DNA of 64,000 bases. It comes from Hydractinia symbiolongicarpus. Its lineage: Eukaryota > Cnidaria > Hydrozoa > Anthoathecata > Hydractiniidae. This document shows positions 24,293-36,852 of the stretch, one piece after another. A program made the position numbers and the translations under genes. The stretch's first letter is position 1, and the number at the start of each line of letters is the position of its first letter. The notes under the pieces are model-generated. The model had not been told where the DNA came from. It saw nothing but the letters and a program-made list of their open reading frames with translations, and made no database searches. The stretch is taken from positions 29,073,501 through 29,137,500 of the forward strand of contig NC_079880.1 in the NCBI RefSeq assembly GCF_029227915.1, written 5' to 3'.

Positions 24293-25380
24293 CAGCGTCT
24301 CATCAAAAATGAAAACATTTTTAAAAACTTCAAGTCTCATGGGCTTTAGAGGTGAAATAATAATTTAAAAAATCGTTCGGGTAATGAGTTTACACCCTGG
24401 GTACTTTCTTTGTATACTTTTGACTATACGGGCCGAGTCCGGCATTTACGGGAAATCGCAGGTTTTCGTTTGCCGGCGATTAAATTTCTTTTATTCAGCG
24501 TCTCATCAAAAATGAAAACATTTTTGAAAACTACAAGTCTCATGCGTTTTAGTGGTGAAAAAATAATTTAAAAAATCGTTCGTGAAATGAGTTTACTCCC
24601 TTGGTACTTTCTTTGTATACTTTTGATTACACGGGCCCCAGTCCGGGGTTTACGGGAAATGGCGGGTTTTCGTTATCCGGCGATTAAACTTCTTTTATTC
24701 AGCGTCTCATCAAAAATGAAAACATTTTTGAAAACTACAAGTCTCAAGCGTTATAGTGGTGAAAAAATAATTTAAAAAATCGTTCGGCAAATGAGTTTAC
24801 TCCCTGTGTACTTTCTTTGTATACTTTTGACTATACGGGCCAAGCCCGGGATTTACGGGAAATCGCGGGTTTTCGTTTGCCGGCGATTAAACTTCTTTTA
24901 TTCAGTGTCTCATCAAAAATGAAAACATTTTTGAAAACCACAAGTCTTATGCGTTTTAGTGGTGAAAAAAAAAATTTAAAAAATCGTTCGGGAAATGAGT
25001 TTACTCCCTGGGTACTTTCTTTGTATACATTCGACTACACGGGCCAAGCCCGGGATTTAGGGGAAATCGCTGGTTTTCGCTTGCCGGCAATAAAAACCTC
25101 TTTTATTCAGCGTCTCATCAAAAATAAAAACATTTTTGAAAACTACAAGTCTCATGCGTTTTAGTGGTGAAAAAATAATTTAAAAAATCGTTCGGGAAAT
25201 GAGTTTACTCCCTGGGTACTTTCTTTGTATACTTTTGACTATACGGGCCGAGTCCGGGATTTTCGGAAAGTCGCGGGTTTTCGTTTGCCGGCGATTAAAC
25301 TTCTTTTATTCAGCGTCTCATCAAAAATGAAAACATTTTTGAAAACTACAAGTCTTATGCGTTTTAGTGGTGAAAAAAAA
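24293..25380 (+). repeat. Zone 3 block, copy 2 of the ~1.1-kb segment
   Basis: Same monomer order as 19,620-20,710 with a few substitutions, for example GGCAAATGAG at about 24,786 and CAGTGTCTC in place of CAGCGTCTC at about 24,904. Confidence 0.75.
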
Positions 25381-27219
25381 ATTTAAAAAATCGTTCGGGA
25401 AATGAGTTTACTCCCTGGGTACTTTCCTTGTATACATCCGACTACACGGGCCAGGCCGGGATTTAGGGGAAATCGCTGGTTTTCGCTTGCCGGCAATAAA
25501 AACATCTTTTATTCAGCGTCTCATCAAAAATGAAAACATTTCTGAAAATTACAAGTCTCATGCGTTTCAGTGGTGAAAAAATAATTTAAAAAATCGTTCA
25601 GGAAATGAGTTCACTCCCTGGGTACTTTCTTTGTATACTTTTGACTATACGGCCGAGTCCGGGATTTACAGGAAGTTGCGGGTTTCCGTTTGCCGGCGAT
25701 TAAACTTCTTTTATTCAGCGTCTCATCAAAAATGAAAACATTTCTAAAAACTACAAGTCTCATGCGTTTTAGTGGTGAAAAAATAATTTAAAAAATCGTT
25801 CGTGTAATGAGTTTACTCCCTTGGTACTTTCTTTGTATACTTTTGATTATACGGGTCCAGTCCGTGGTTTACGGGAAATGGCGGGTTTTCGTTTGCCGGC
25901 GATTAAACTTCTTTTATTCAGCGTCTCATCAAAAATGAAAACATTTTTGAAAACTACAAGTCTTATGCGTTTTAGTGGTGAAAAAAAAAATTTAAAAAAT
26001 CGTTCGGGAAATGAGTTTACTCCCTGGGTACTTTCTTTGTATACATTCGACTACACGGGCCAAGCCCGGCAATTACGGGAAATGGCGGGTTTTCGTTTGC
26101 CGGCGATTAAACTTCTTTTATTCAGTGTCTCATCAAAAATGAAAACATTTTTGAAAACTACAAGTCTCATGTGTTTTTGTAGTGAAAAGATAATTTAAAA
26201 AATCGTTTTGGAAATGAGTTTACTCCCTGGGTACTTTCTTTGTATACTTTTGACTATACGGGCCGAGTCCGGGATTTTCGGAAAGTCGCGGGTTTTCGTT
26301 TGCCGGCGATTAAACTTCTTTTATTCAGCGTCTCATCAAAAATGAAAACATTTTTGAAAACTACAAGTCTTATGCGTTTTAGTGGTGAAAAAAAAATTTA
26401 AAAAATCGTTCGGGAAATGAGTTTACTCCCTGGGTACTTTCCTTGTATACATCCGACTACACGGGCCAGGCCGGGATTTAGGGGAAATCGCTGGTTTTCG
26501 CTTGCCGGCAATAAAAACATCTTTTATTCAGCGTCTCATCAAAAATGAAAACATTTCTGAAAATTACAAGTCTCATGCGTTTCAGTGGTGAAAAAATAAT
26601 TTAAAAAATCGGTCAGGAAATGAGTTCACTCCCTGGGTACTTTCTTTGTATACTTTTGACTATACGGCCGAGTCCGGGATTTACAGGAAGTTGCGGGTTT
26701 CCGTTTGCCGGCGATTAAACTTCTTTTATTCAGCGTCTCATCAAAAATGAAAACATTTCTAAAAACTACAAGTCTCATGCGTTTTAGTGGTGAAAAAATA
26801 ATTTAAAAAATCGTTCGTGTAATGAGTTTACTCCCTTGGTACTTTCTTTGTATACTTTTGATTATACGGGCCCCAGTCCGTGGTTTACGGGAAATGGCGG
26901 GTTTTCGTTTGCCGGCGATTAAACTTCTTTTATTCAGCGTCTCATCAAAAATGAAAACATTTTTGAAAACTACAAGTCTCATGCGTTTTAGTGGTGAAAA
27001 GATAATTTGAAAAATCGTTCAGGAAATGAGTTTACTCCCTGGGTACTTTCTTTGTATACATTCGACTACACGGGCCAAGCCCGGCAATTACGGGAAATGG
27101 CGGGTTTTCGTTTGCCGGCGATTAAACTTCTTTTATTCAGTGTCTCATCAAAAATGAAAACATTTTTGAAAACTACAAGTCTCATGTGTTTTTGTAGTGA
27201 AAAGATAATTTAAAAAATC
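25190..27219 (+). repeat. Tandem duplication, ~1,015 bp (5 monomers x2)
   Basis: Copy 1 is about 25,190-26,204 and copy 2 about 26,205-27,219. Both contain the otherwise rare CCTTGTATACATCCGAC monomer with a compressed GGCCAGGCCGGG (25,426 and 26,441) and the TTCGTGTAATGAG monomer (25,801 and 26,816). Copy 1 differs by ACGGGTCCAG for ACGGGCCCCAG and by one exchanged monomer segment at about 25,960-26,010, which looks like later conversion. Confidence 0.75.
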
Positions 27220-28071
27220 GTTTTGGAAATGAGTTTACTCACAGGGTACTTTCTTTGTATACATTCGACTATACGGGCCAAGCCCGGGATTTACGGGAAA
27301 TCGCGGGTTTTCGTTTGCCGGCGATTAAACCACCTTCATTAAGCGTCTCATCAAAAATGAAAACATTTCTGAAAATTACAAGTCTCATGCGTTTCAGTGG
27401 TGAAAAAATAATTTAAAAAATCGTTCAGGAAATGAGTTCACTCCCTGGGTACTTTCTTTGTATACTTTTGACTATACGGCCGAGTCCGGGATTTACGGGA
27501 AGTTGCGGGTTTCTGTTTGCCGGCGATTAAACTTCTTTTATTTAGCGTCTCATCAAAAATGAAAACATTTCTAAAAACTACAAGTCTCATGCGTTTTAGT
27601 GGTGAAAAAATAATTTAAAAAATCGTTCGTGAAATGAGTTTACTCCCTTGGTACTTTCTTTGTATACTTTTGATTATACGGGCCCCAGTCCGTGGTTTAC
27701 GGGAAATGGCGGGTTTTCGTTTGCCGGCGATTAAACTTCTTTTATTCAGCGTCTCATCAAAAATGAAAACATTTTTGAAAACTACAAGTCTCATGCGTTT
27801 TAGTGGTGAAAAGATAATTTGAAAAATCGTTCGGGAAATGAGTTTACACCCTGGGTACTTTCTTTGTATACTTTTGACTTTACAGGCCGAGTCTGGAGTT
27901 TACGGGAAATCGCAGGTTTTCGTTTGCCGGCGTTTAAACTTCTTTTATTTAGCGTCTGAGCAAAAATGAAAACAAGTTTGAAGACTACAAGTCTCAAGCG
28001 TTATAGTGGTGAAAAAATAATTTAAAAAATCGTTCGGGAAATGAGTTTACTCCCTGTGTACTTTCTTTGTA
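26670..28071 (+). repeat. Zone 3 seven-monomer block, copy 2 (partner 20,779-22,180)
   Basis: Carries the same rare ATTTAGCGTCTGAGC monomer as copy 1, with few differences such as CATGTGTTTTTGTAG in place of CATGCGTTTTTGTAG. It ends at a junction where the monomer switches from TTTTGACTATACGGG to ATTCGACTACACGGG. Confidence 0.8.
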
Positions 28072-31000
28072 TACATTCGACTACACGGGCCAAGCCCGGG
28101 ATTTAGGGGAAATCGCTGGTTTTCGCTTGCCGGCAATAAAAACCTCTTTTATTCAGGGTCTCATCAAAAATGAAAACATTTTTGAAAACTACAAGTCTCA
28201 TGCGTTTTAGTGGTGAAAAAATAATTTAAAAAATCGTTCGGGAAATGAGTTTACTCCCTGGGTACTTTCTTTGCATACTTTTGACTATACGGGCCGAGTC
28301 CGGGATTTACGGGAAGTCGCGGGTTTTCGTTTGCCGGCGATTAAACTTCTTTTATTCAGCGTCTCATCAAAAATGAAAACATTTTTAAAAACTACAAGTC
28401 TCATGGGCTTTAGAGGTGAAATAATAATTTAAAAAATCGTTCGGGTAATGAGTTTACACCCTGGGTACTTTCTTTGTATACTTTTGACTATACGGGCCGA
28501 GTCCGGCATTTACGGGAAATCGCAGGTTTTCGTTTGCCGGCGATTAAATTTCTTTTATTCAGCGTCTCATCAAAAATGAAAACATTTTTGAAAACTACAA
28601 GTCTCATGCGTTTTAGTGGTGAAAAAATAATTTAAAAAATCGTTCGTGAAATGAGTTTACTCCCTTGGTACTTTCTTTGTATACTTTTGATTATACGGGC
28701 CCCAGTCCGGGGTTTACGGGAAATGGCGGGTTTTCGTTATCCGGCGATTAAACTTCTTTTATTCAGCGTCTCATCAAAAATGAAAACATTTTTGAAAACT
28801 ACAAGTCTCAAGCGTTATAGTGGTGAAAAAATAATTTAAAAAATCGTTCGGGAAATGAGTTTACTCCCTGTGTACTTTCTTTGTATACTTTTGACTATAC
28901 GGGCCAAGCCCGGGATTTACGGGAAATCGCGGGTTTTCGTTTGCCGGCGATTAAACTTCTTTTATTCAGCGTCTCATCAAAAATGAAAACATTTTTGAAA
29001 ACTACAAGTCTTATGCGTTTTAGTGGTGAAAAAAAATTTTAAAAAATCGTTCGGGAAATGAGTTTACTCCCTGGGTACTTTCTTTGTATACATTCGACTA
29101 CACGGACCAAGCCCGGGATTTAGGGGAAATCGCTGGTTTTCGCTTGCCGGCAATAAAAACCTCTTTTATTCAGCGTCTCATCAAAAATGAAAACATTTTT
29201 GAAAACTACAAGTCTCATGCGTTTTAGTGGTGAAAAAATAATTTAAAAAATCGTTCGGGAAATGAGTTTACTCCCTGGGTACTTTCTTTGTATACTTTTG
29301 ACTATACGGGCCGAGTCCGGGATTTACGGGAAGTCGCGGGTTTTCGTTTGCCGGCGATTAAACTTCTTTTATTCAGCGTCTCATCAAAAATGAAAACATT
29401 TTTGAAAACTACAAGTCTTATGCGTTTTAGTGGTGAAAAAAAAAATTAAAAAATCGTTCGGGAAATGAGTTTACTCCCTGGGTACATTCCTTGTATACAT
29501 TCGACTACACGGGCCAAGCCCGGAATTTAGGGGAAATCGCTGGTTTTCGCTTGCCGGCAATAAAAACATCTTTTATTCAGCGTCTCATCAAAAATGAAAA
29601 CATTTTTGAAAACTACAAGTCTCATGCGTTTTAGTGGTGAAAAAATAATTTAAAAAATCGTTCGGGAAATGAGTTTACTCCCTGGGTACTTTCTTTGTAT
29701 ACTTTTGACTATACGGGCCGAGTCCGGGATTTACGGGAAGTCGCCGGTTTTCGTTTGCCGGCGATTAAACTTCTTTTATTCAGCGTCTCATCAAAAATGA
29801 AAACATTTTTAAAAACTACAAGTCTCATGGGCTTTAGAGGTGAAATAATAATTTAAAAATCGTTCGGGTAATGAGTTTACACCCTGGGTACTTTCTTTGT
29901 ATTCTTTTGACTATACGGGCCGAGTCCGGCGTTTACGGGAAATCGCAGGTTTTCGTTTGCCGGCGATTAAATTTCTTTTATTCAGCGTCTCATCAAAAAT
30001 GAAAACATTTTTGAAAACTACAAGTCTCATGCGTTTTAGTGGTGAAAAAATAATTTAAAAAATCGTTCGTGAAATGAGTTTACTCCCTTGGTACTTTCTT
30101 TGTATACTTTTGATTATACGGGCCCCAGTCCGGGGTTTACGGGAAATGGCGGGTTTTCGTTATCCGGCGATTAAACTTCTTTTATTCAGCGTCTCATCAA
30201 AAATGAAAACATTTTTGAAAACTACAAGTCTCATGCGTTTTAGTGGTGAAAAGATAATTTGAAAAATCGTTCGGAAATGAGTTTACACCCTGGGTACTTT
30301 CTTTGTATACTTTTGACTATACGGACCGAGTCCGGGATTTACGGGAAGTCGCGGGTTTTCGTTTGCCGGCGATTAAACTTCTTTTATTCAGAGTCTCATC
30401 AAAAATGAAAACATTTTTAAAAACTACAAGTCTCATGGGCTTTAGAGGTGAAATAATAATTTAAAAAATCGTTCGGGTAATGAGTTTACTCCCTGGGTAC
30501 TTTCTTTGTATACTTTTGACTATACGGGCCGAGTGCGGGATTTACGGGAAGTCGCGGGTTTTCGTTTGCCGGCGATTAAACTTCTTTTATTCAGCGTGTC
30601 ATCAAAAATGAAAACATTTTTGAAAACTACAAGTCTCATGCGTTTTAGTGGTGAAAAGATAATTTGAAAAATCGTTCGGGAAATGAGTTTACACCCTGGG
30701 TACTTTCTTTGTATACTTTTGACTATACGGGCCGAGTCCGGGATTTACGGGAAATCGCAGGTTTTCGTTTGCCGGCGATTAAATTTCTTTTATTCAGCGT
30801 ATCATCAAAAATGAAAACATTTTTGAAAACTACAAGTCTCATGCGTTTTAGTGGTGAAAAAATAATTTAAAAAGTCGTTTGTGAAATGAGTTTATTCCAT
30901 TGGTACTTTCTTTGTATACTTTTGACTATACGGGCCAAGCCCGGGATTTACGGGAAATCGCGGGTTTTCGTTTGCCGGCGATTAAACTTCTTTTATTCAG

Positions 31001-31495
31001 CGTCTCATCAAAAATGAAAACATTTTTGAAACCTACAAGTCTTATGCCTTTTAGTGGTGAAAAAATAATTTAAAAAATCGTTCTGGAAATGAGTTTACTC
31101 ACAGGGTACTTTCTTTGTATACATTGGACTATACGGGCCAATCCCGGGATTTACGGGAAATCGCGGGTTTTCGTTTGCCGGCGATTAAACCTCTTTCATT
31201 AAGCGTCTCATCAAAAAAGAAAACATTTTTGAAAACTACAAGTCTCATGCGTTTTAGTGGTGAAAAAAAAATTTAAAAAATCGTTCGGGAAATGAGTTTA
31301 CTCCCTGGGTACTTTCTTTGTATACATTCGACTACACGGGCCAAGCCCGGGATTTAGGCGAAATCGCTGGTTTTCGTTTGCCGGCGATTAAACCTCTTTT
31401 ATTAAGCGTCTCAACAAAAATGAAAACATTTTTGAAAACTACATGTCTCATGCGTTTTAGTGGTGAAAAAATAATTTAAAAAATCGTTCGGAAAA

Positions 31496-31617
31496 TGAGT
31501 TTACTCCCTGGGTACTTTCTTTGCATACTTTTGACTTTACGGGCCGAGTCCGGGATTTACAGGAAATCGCGGGTTTTCGTTTCATTTAAAAAATCGTTTA
31601 AAAAAACGTTGGGAAAA
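31496..31617 (+). repeat. Short monomer type A, 122 bp
   Basis: After GGTTTTCGTTT the monomer jumps to CATTTAAAAAATCG, skipping about 93 bp. It then carries a 12-bp tandem duplication (TTTAAAAAATCG, TTTAAAAAAACG) before TTGGGAAAATGAG. It is the first copy in the window. The 5' part has the TTTGCATAC and ACTTTACGGGCC variants. Confidence 0.9.
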
Positions 31618-32429
31618 TGAGTTTACTCCCTGGGTACTTTCTTTGTATACTTTTGACTATACGAGCCGAGTCCGGGATTTACGAGAAATCGCGGTTTTTC
31701 GTTTGCCGGCGATTAAACTTCTTTTATTCAGCGTCCCATCAAAAATGAAAACATTTTTGAAAACTACAAGTCTCATGCGTTTTAGTGGTGAAAAAATAAT
31801 ATAAAAAATCGCTCGGGAAATGAGTTTACTTCCTGGGTACTTTCTTTGTATACTTTTAATTATACGGGCCAAGCCCGGGATTTACGGGGCATGCCGGGTT
31901 TTCGTTTGCCGGCGATTAACCTTCTTTTATTCGGTGTCTCATCAAAAATGAAAACATTTTTGAAAACTACAAGTCTCATGCGTTTTAATGGTCAAAAGAT
32001 AATTTAAAAAATCGTTCGGGAAGTGAGTTTACTTCCTGGGTGCTTTCTTTGTATACATTGGACTATACGGGCCAATCCCGGGATTTACGGGAAATCGCGG
32101 GTTTTCGTTTGCCGGCGATTAAACCTCTTTCATTAAGCGTCTCATCAAAAATGAAAACATTTTTGAAAACTACAAGTCTCATGCGTTTTAGTGGTGAAAA
32201 AAAAATTTAAAAAATCGTTCGGGAAATGAGTTTACTCCCTGGGTACTTTCTTTGTATACATTCGACTACACGGGCCAAGCCCGGGATTTAGGGGAAATCG
32301 CTGGTTTTCGTTTGCCGGCGATTAAACCTCTTTTATTAAGCGTCTCATCAAAAATGAAAACATTTTTGAAAACTACATGTCTCATGCGTTTTAGTGGTGA
32401 AAAAATAATTTAAAAAATCGTTCGGAAAA

Positions 32430-32551
32430 TGAGTTTACTCCCTGGGTACTTTCTTTGCATACTTTTGACTTTACGGGCCGAGTCCGGGATTTACAGGAAA
32501 TCGCGGGTTTTCGTTTCATTTAAAAAATCGTTTAAAAAAACGTTGGGAAAA
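32430..32551 (+). repeat. Short monomer type A, 122 bp
   Basis: Same junction (CGTTTCATTTAAAAAATCG) and 12-bp duplication as at 31,496, from which it is offset by exactly 934 bp. It belongs to the 934-bp tandem duplication. Confidence 0.9.
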
Positions 32552-33160
32552 TGAGTTTACTCCCTGGGTACTTTCTTTGTATACTTTTGACTATACGAGC
32601 CGAGTCCGGGATTTACGAGAAATCGCGGTTTTTCGTTTGCCGGCGATTAAACTTCTTTTATTCAGCGTCCCATCAAAAATGAAAACATTTTTGAAAACTA
32701 CAAGTCTCATGCGTTTTAGTGGTGAAAAAATAATATAAAAAATCGCTCGGGAAATGAGTTTACTTCCTGGGTACTTTCTTTGTATACTTTTAATTATACG
32801 GGCCAAACCCGGGATTTACGGGGCATGCCGGGTTTTCGTTTGCCGGCGATTAAACTTCTTTTATTCGGTGTCTCATCAAAAATGAAAACATTTTTGAAAA
32901 CTACAAGTCTCATGCGTTTTAATGGTCAAAAGATAATTTAAAAAATCGTTCGGGAAGTGAGTTTACTTCCTGGGTGCTTTCTTTGTATAATTTTGACTAT
33001 ACGGGTCGAGTCCGGGATTTACGGGAAGTCGCGGGTTTTCGTTTGTCGGCGATTAAACTTCTTTTATTCAGCGTCTCATCAAAAATGAAAACATTTTTGA
33101 AAACTACAAGTCTCATGCGTTTTAGTGGTGAAAAAATAATTTAAAAAATCGTTCGGAAAA

Positions 33161-33281
33161 TGAGTTTACTCCCTGGGTACTTTCTTTGCATACTTTTGAC
33201 TTTACGGCCGAGTCCGGGATTTACGGGAAATCGCGGGTTTTCGTTTGATTTAAAAAATCGTTTAAAAAAACGTTGGGAAAA
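33161..33281 (+). repeat. Short monomer type B, 121 bp
   Basis: Same deletion and 12-bp duplication as type A, but the junction reads CGTTTGATTTAAAAAATCG (G in place of C). The GC block has ACGGCCGAG, one G fewer than type A. It precedes an ordinary GGGCCGAGTCCGGG monomer. Confidence 0.9.
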
Positions 33282-34039
33282 TGAGTTTACTCCCTGGGTA
33301 CTTTCTTTGTATACTTTTGACTATACGGGCCGAGTCCGGGATTTACGGGAAATCGCGGGTTTTCGTTTGCCGGCGATTAAACTTCTTTTATTCAGCGTCC
33401 CATCAAAAATGAAAACATTTTTAAAAACTACAAGTCTCATGCGTTTTAGTGGTGAAAAAATAATATAAAAAATCGTTCGGGAAAAGAGTTTACTCCCTGG
33501 GTACTTTCTTTGTATACTTTTAATTATACGGGCCAAGCCCGGGATTTACGAGAAATGCCGGGTTTTCGTTTGCCGGCGATTAAACTTCTTTTATTCGGTG
33601 TCTCATCAAAAATGAAAACATTTTTGAAAACTACATGTCTCATGCGTTTTAATGGTGAAAAAATAATTTAAAAAATCGTTCGGGAAGTGAGTTTACTCCC
33701 TGGGTGTTTTCTTTGTATAATTTTGACTATACGGGCCGAGTCCGGGATTTACGGGAAGTCGCGGGTTTTCGTTTGCCGGCGATTAAACTTCTTTTATTCA
33801 GCGTCTCATCAAAAATGAAAACATTTTCAAAAACTGCAAGTCTCATGGGCTTTAGTGGTGAAATAATAATATAAAAAATCGTTCGGGAAATGGGTTTACT
33901 CCCTGGGTACTTTCTTTGTACACTTTTGACTATACGGGCCAAGCCCGGGATTTACGGGAAATCGCGGGTTTTCGTTTGCCGGCGATTAAACTTCTTTTAT
34001 TCAGTGTCTCATCAAAAATGAAAACATTTTTGAAAACTA

Positions 34040-36067
34040 CAAGTCTCATGCAATTTACTGGTGAAAAAATAATTTAAAAAATCGTTCGGGAAATGAGTTT
34101 ACTCCCTAGGTACTTTCTTTGTATACATTCGACTACACGGGCCAAGCCCGGGATTTAGGTGAAATCGCTGGTTTTCGTTTGCCGGCGATTAAACCTCTTT
34201 CATTAAGCGTCTCATCAAAAATGAAAACATTTCTGAAAACTACAAGTCTCATGCGTTATAGTGGTGAAATAATAATTTAAAAAATCGTTCCGGAAATGAA
34301 TTTACACCCTGGGTACTTTCTTTTTATACTTTTGACTATACGGGTTGAGTCCCGGATTTACGGGAAATCGCAGGTTTTCGTTTGCCGGCGATTAAACTTC
34401 TTTTATTCAGCGTCTCATCAAAAATGAAAACATTTTTGAAAACTACAAGTCTCATGCGTTTTAGTGGTGAAGAAATAATTTAAAAAATCGTTCGGGAAAT
34501 GAATTTACACCCTGGGTACTTTCTTTTTATACTTTTGACTATACGGGTTGAGTCCCGGATTTACGGGAAATCGCAGGTTTTCGTTTGCCGGCGATTAAAC
34601 TTTTTTTATTCAGCGTCTCATCAAAAATGAAAACATTTTTGGAAACTACAAGTCTCATGCGTTTTAGTGGTGAAAAAATAATTTAAAAAATCGTTGGGGA
34701 AATGAGTTTACTCCCTGGGTACTTTTTTTGTATACTTTTGATTATACGGGCCGAGACCGGGGTTTACGGGAAATGTCGGGTTTTCGTTCGCCGGCGATTA
34801 AACTTCTTTTATTCAACGTCTCATCAAAAATGAAAACATTTTTGAAAACTACAAGTCTCATGCGTTTTAGTGGTGAAAAGATAATTTAAAAATCGTTCGG
34901 GAAATGAGTTTACACCCTGGGTACTTTCTTTGTATACTTTTGACTTTATAGGCCGAGTCCGGGATTTACGGGAAATCGCAGGTTTTCGTTTGCCAGCGTT
35001 TAAACTGCTTTTATTCAGCGTCTCATCAAAAATGAAAACAAGTTTGAAGACTACAAGTCTCATGCAATTTACTGGTGAAAAAATAATTTAAAAAATCGTT
35101 CGGGAAATGAGTTTACTCCCTAGGTACTTTCTTTGTATACATTCGACTACACGGGCCAAGCCCGGGATTTAGGTGAAATCGCTGGTTTTCGTTTGCCGGC
35201 GATTAAACCTCTTTCATTAAGCGTCTCATCAAAAATGAAAACATTTCTGAAAACTACAAGTCTCATGCGTTATAGTGGTGAAATAATAATTTAAAAAATC
35301 GTTCCGGAAATGAATTTACACCCTGGGTACTTTCTTTTTATACTTTTGACTATACGGGTTGAGTCCCGGATTTACGGGAAATCGCAGGTTTTCGTTTGCC
35401 GGCGATTAAACTTCTTTTATTCAGCGTCTCATCAAAAATGAAAACATTTTTGAAAACTACAAGTCTCATGCGTTTTAGTGGTGAAGAAATAATTTAAAAA
35501 ATCGTTCGGGAAATGAATTTACACCCTGGGTACTTTCTTTTTATACTTTTGACTATACGGGTTGAGTCCCGGATTTACGGGAAATCGCAGGTTTTCGTTT
35601 GCCGGCGATTAAACTTTTTTTATTCAGCGTCTCATCAAAAATGAAAACATTTTTGGAAACTACAAGTCTCATGCGTTTTAGTGGTGAAAAAATAATTTAA
35701 AAAATCGTTGGGGAAATGAGTTTACTCCCTGGGTACTTTTTTTGTATACTTTTGATTATACGGGCCGAGACCGGGGTTTACGGGAAATGTCGGGTTTTCG
35801 TTCGCCGGCGATTAAACTTCTTTTATTCAACGTCTCATCAAAAATGAAAACATTTTTGAAAACTACAAGTCTCATGCGTTTTAGTGGTGAAAAGATAATT
35901 TAAAAATCGTTCGGGAAATGAGTTTACACCCTGGGTACTTTCTTTGTATACTTTTGACTTTATAGGCCGAGTCCGGGATTTACGGGAAATCGCAGGTTTT
36001 CGTTTGCCAGCGTTTAAACTGCTTTTATTCAGCGTCTCATCAAAAATGAAAACAAGTTTGAAGACTA
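34040..36067 (+). repeat. Tandem duplication, 1,014 bp x2, near identical
   Basis: Copy 1 is about 34,040-35,053 and copy 2 about 35,054-36,067. Both start at the CATGCAATTTACTGG monomer and run through two GTTGAGTCCCGG monomers and TCGTTGGGGAAATGAG to a type-K monomer. I found no difference in the stretches compared by eye. It is either very recent or an assembly duplication. Confidence 0.85.
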
Positions 36068-36730
36068 CAAGTCTCATGCGTTTTAGTGGTGAAAAGATAA
36101 TTTGAAAAATCGTTCGGGAAATGAGTTTACACCCTGGGTACTTTCTTTGTATACTTTTGACTATACGGGCCGAGTCCGGGATTTACGGGAAATCGCAGGT
36201 TTTCGTTTGCCGGCGATTAAATTTCTTTTATTCAGCGTCTCATCAAAAATGAAAACATTTTTGAAAACTACAAGTCTCATGCGTTTTAGTGGTGAAAAAA
36301 TAATTTAAAAAGTCGTTCGTGAAATGAGTTTATTCCATTGGTACTTTCTTTGTTTACTTTTGACTATACGGGCCAAGCCTGGGATTTACGGGAAATCGCG
36401 GGTTTTCGTTTGCCGGCGATTAAACTTCTTTTATTCAGCGTCTCATCAAAAATGAAAACATTTTTGAAAACTACAAGTCCTATGCCTTTTAGTGGTGAAA
36501 AAATAATTTAAAAAATCGTTCTGGAAATGAGTTTACTCACAGGGTACTTTCTTTGTATACATTGGACTATACGGGTCAAGCCCGGGATTTACGGGAAATC
36601 GCTGGTTTTCGTTTGCCGGCGATTAAACCTCTTTCATTAAGCGTCTCATCAAAAATGAAAACATTTTTGAAAACTACAAGTCTCATGCGTTTTAGTGGTG
36701 AAAAAATAATTTAAAAAATCGTTCGGAAAA

Positions 36731-36852
36731 TGAGTTTACTCCCTGGGTACTTTCTTTGCATACTTTTGACTTTACGGGCCGAGTCCGGGATTTACAGGAA
36801 ATCGCGGGTATTCGTTTCATTTAAAAAATCGTTTAAAAAAACGTTGGGAAAA
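36731..36852 (+). repeat. Short monomer type A, 122 bp
   Basis: Type-A junction with a private change, GGGTATTCGTTT in place of GGGTTTTCGTTT. Part of superrepeat copy 2. Confidence 0.9.

Larger units (their letters stand above)
19501..30660 (+). repeat. Zone 3: satellite rich in GGGCCCCAG monomers
   Basis: About 55 monomers. The typical sequence is a TTCGTGAAATGAG/ACTCCCTTGG monomer with GATTATACGGGCCCCAGTCCG(T/G)GG, found near 19,960, 20,978, 21,790, 22,400, 23,213, 24,634, 26,869, 27,681, 28,698 and 30,121. With it come TCAAGCGTTATAGTGG, GCCGGCAATAAAAACCTC and GGAAGTTGCGGGTTTCCG types. Long-range duplications at several offsets overlap one another, so the zone looks repeatedly reshuffled and is not a clean HOR. 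No short 121-122-bp monomers occur here. No gene is visible. Confidence 0.85.
31115..32982 (+). repeat. Tandem duplication, 934 bp x2
   Basis: Copy 1 is about 31,115-32,048 and copy 2 about 32,049-32,982. The offset is exactly 934 bp at several landmarks (TACATTGG, the short monomer, the 71-codon open frame 31,657 to 32,591). It equals four full monomers plus one 122-bp short monomer. Few differences are seen, for example CCAAACCCGGG for CCAAGCCCGGG. Confidence 0.85.
30661..36098 (+). repeat. Zone 4 superrepeat copy 1 (~5.4 kb)
   Basis: It starts at GATAATTTGAAAAATCG followed by a GATTAAATTTC monomer. The order then runs ATGCCTTTTAG, TACATTGGACTATAC, GGATTTAGG, short monomer type A, ACGAGAAATCGCGG, ATGCCGGGTTTTCG, AATGGTCAAAAGATA, short monomer type B, CATTTTCAAAAACTGC, GTTGAGTCCCGG, TCGTTGGGGAAATGAG and type K. 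This copy is lengthened by internal tandem duplications of 934 and 1,014 bp. Confidence 0.8.

Noticed and set aside
33160-33468. A 102-codon frame repeated eight times (33.2, 37.7, 38.2, 42.1, 44.0, 51.1, 55.7, 63.4 kb)
   Set aside because: It follows the 121-bp type-B short monomer, whose length keeps the frame open into the next monomer. Its recurrence reflects HOR duplication, not a gene family. No domain or membrane pattern is recognisable.
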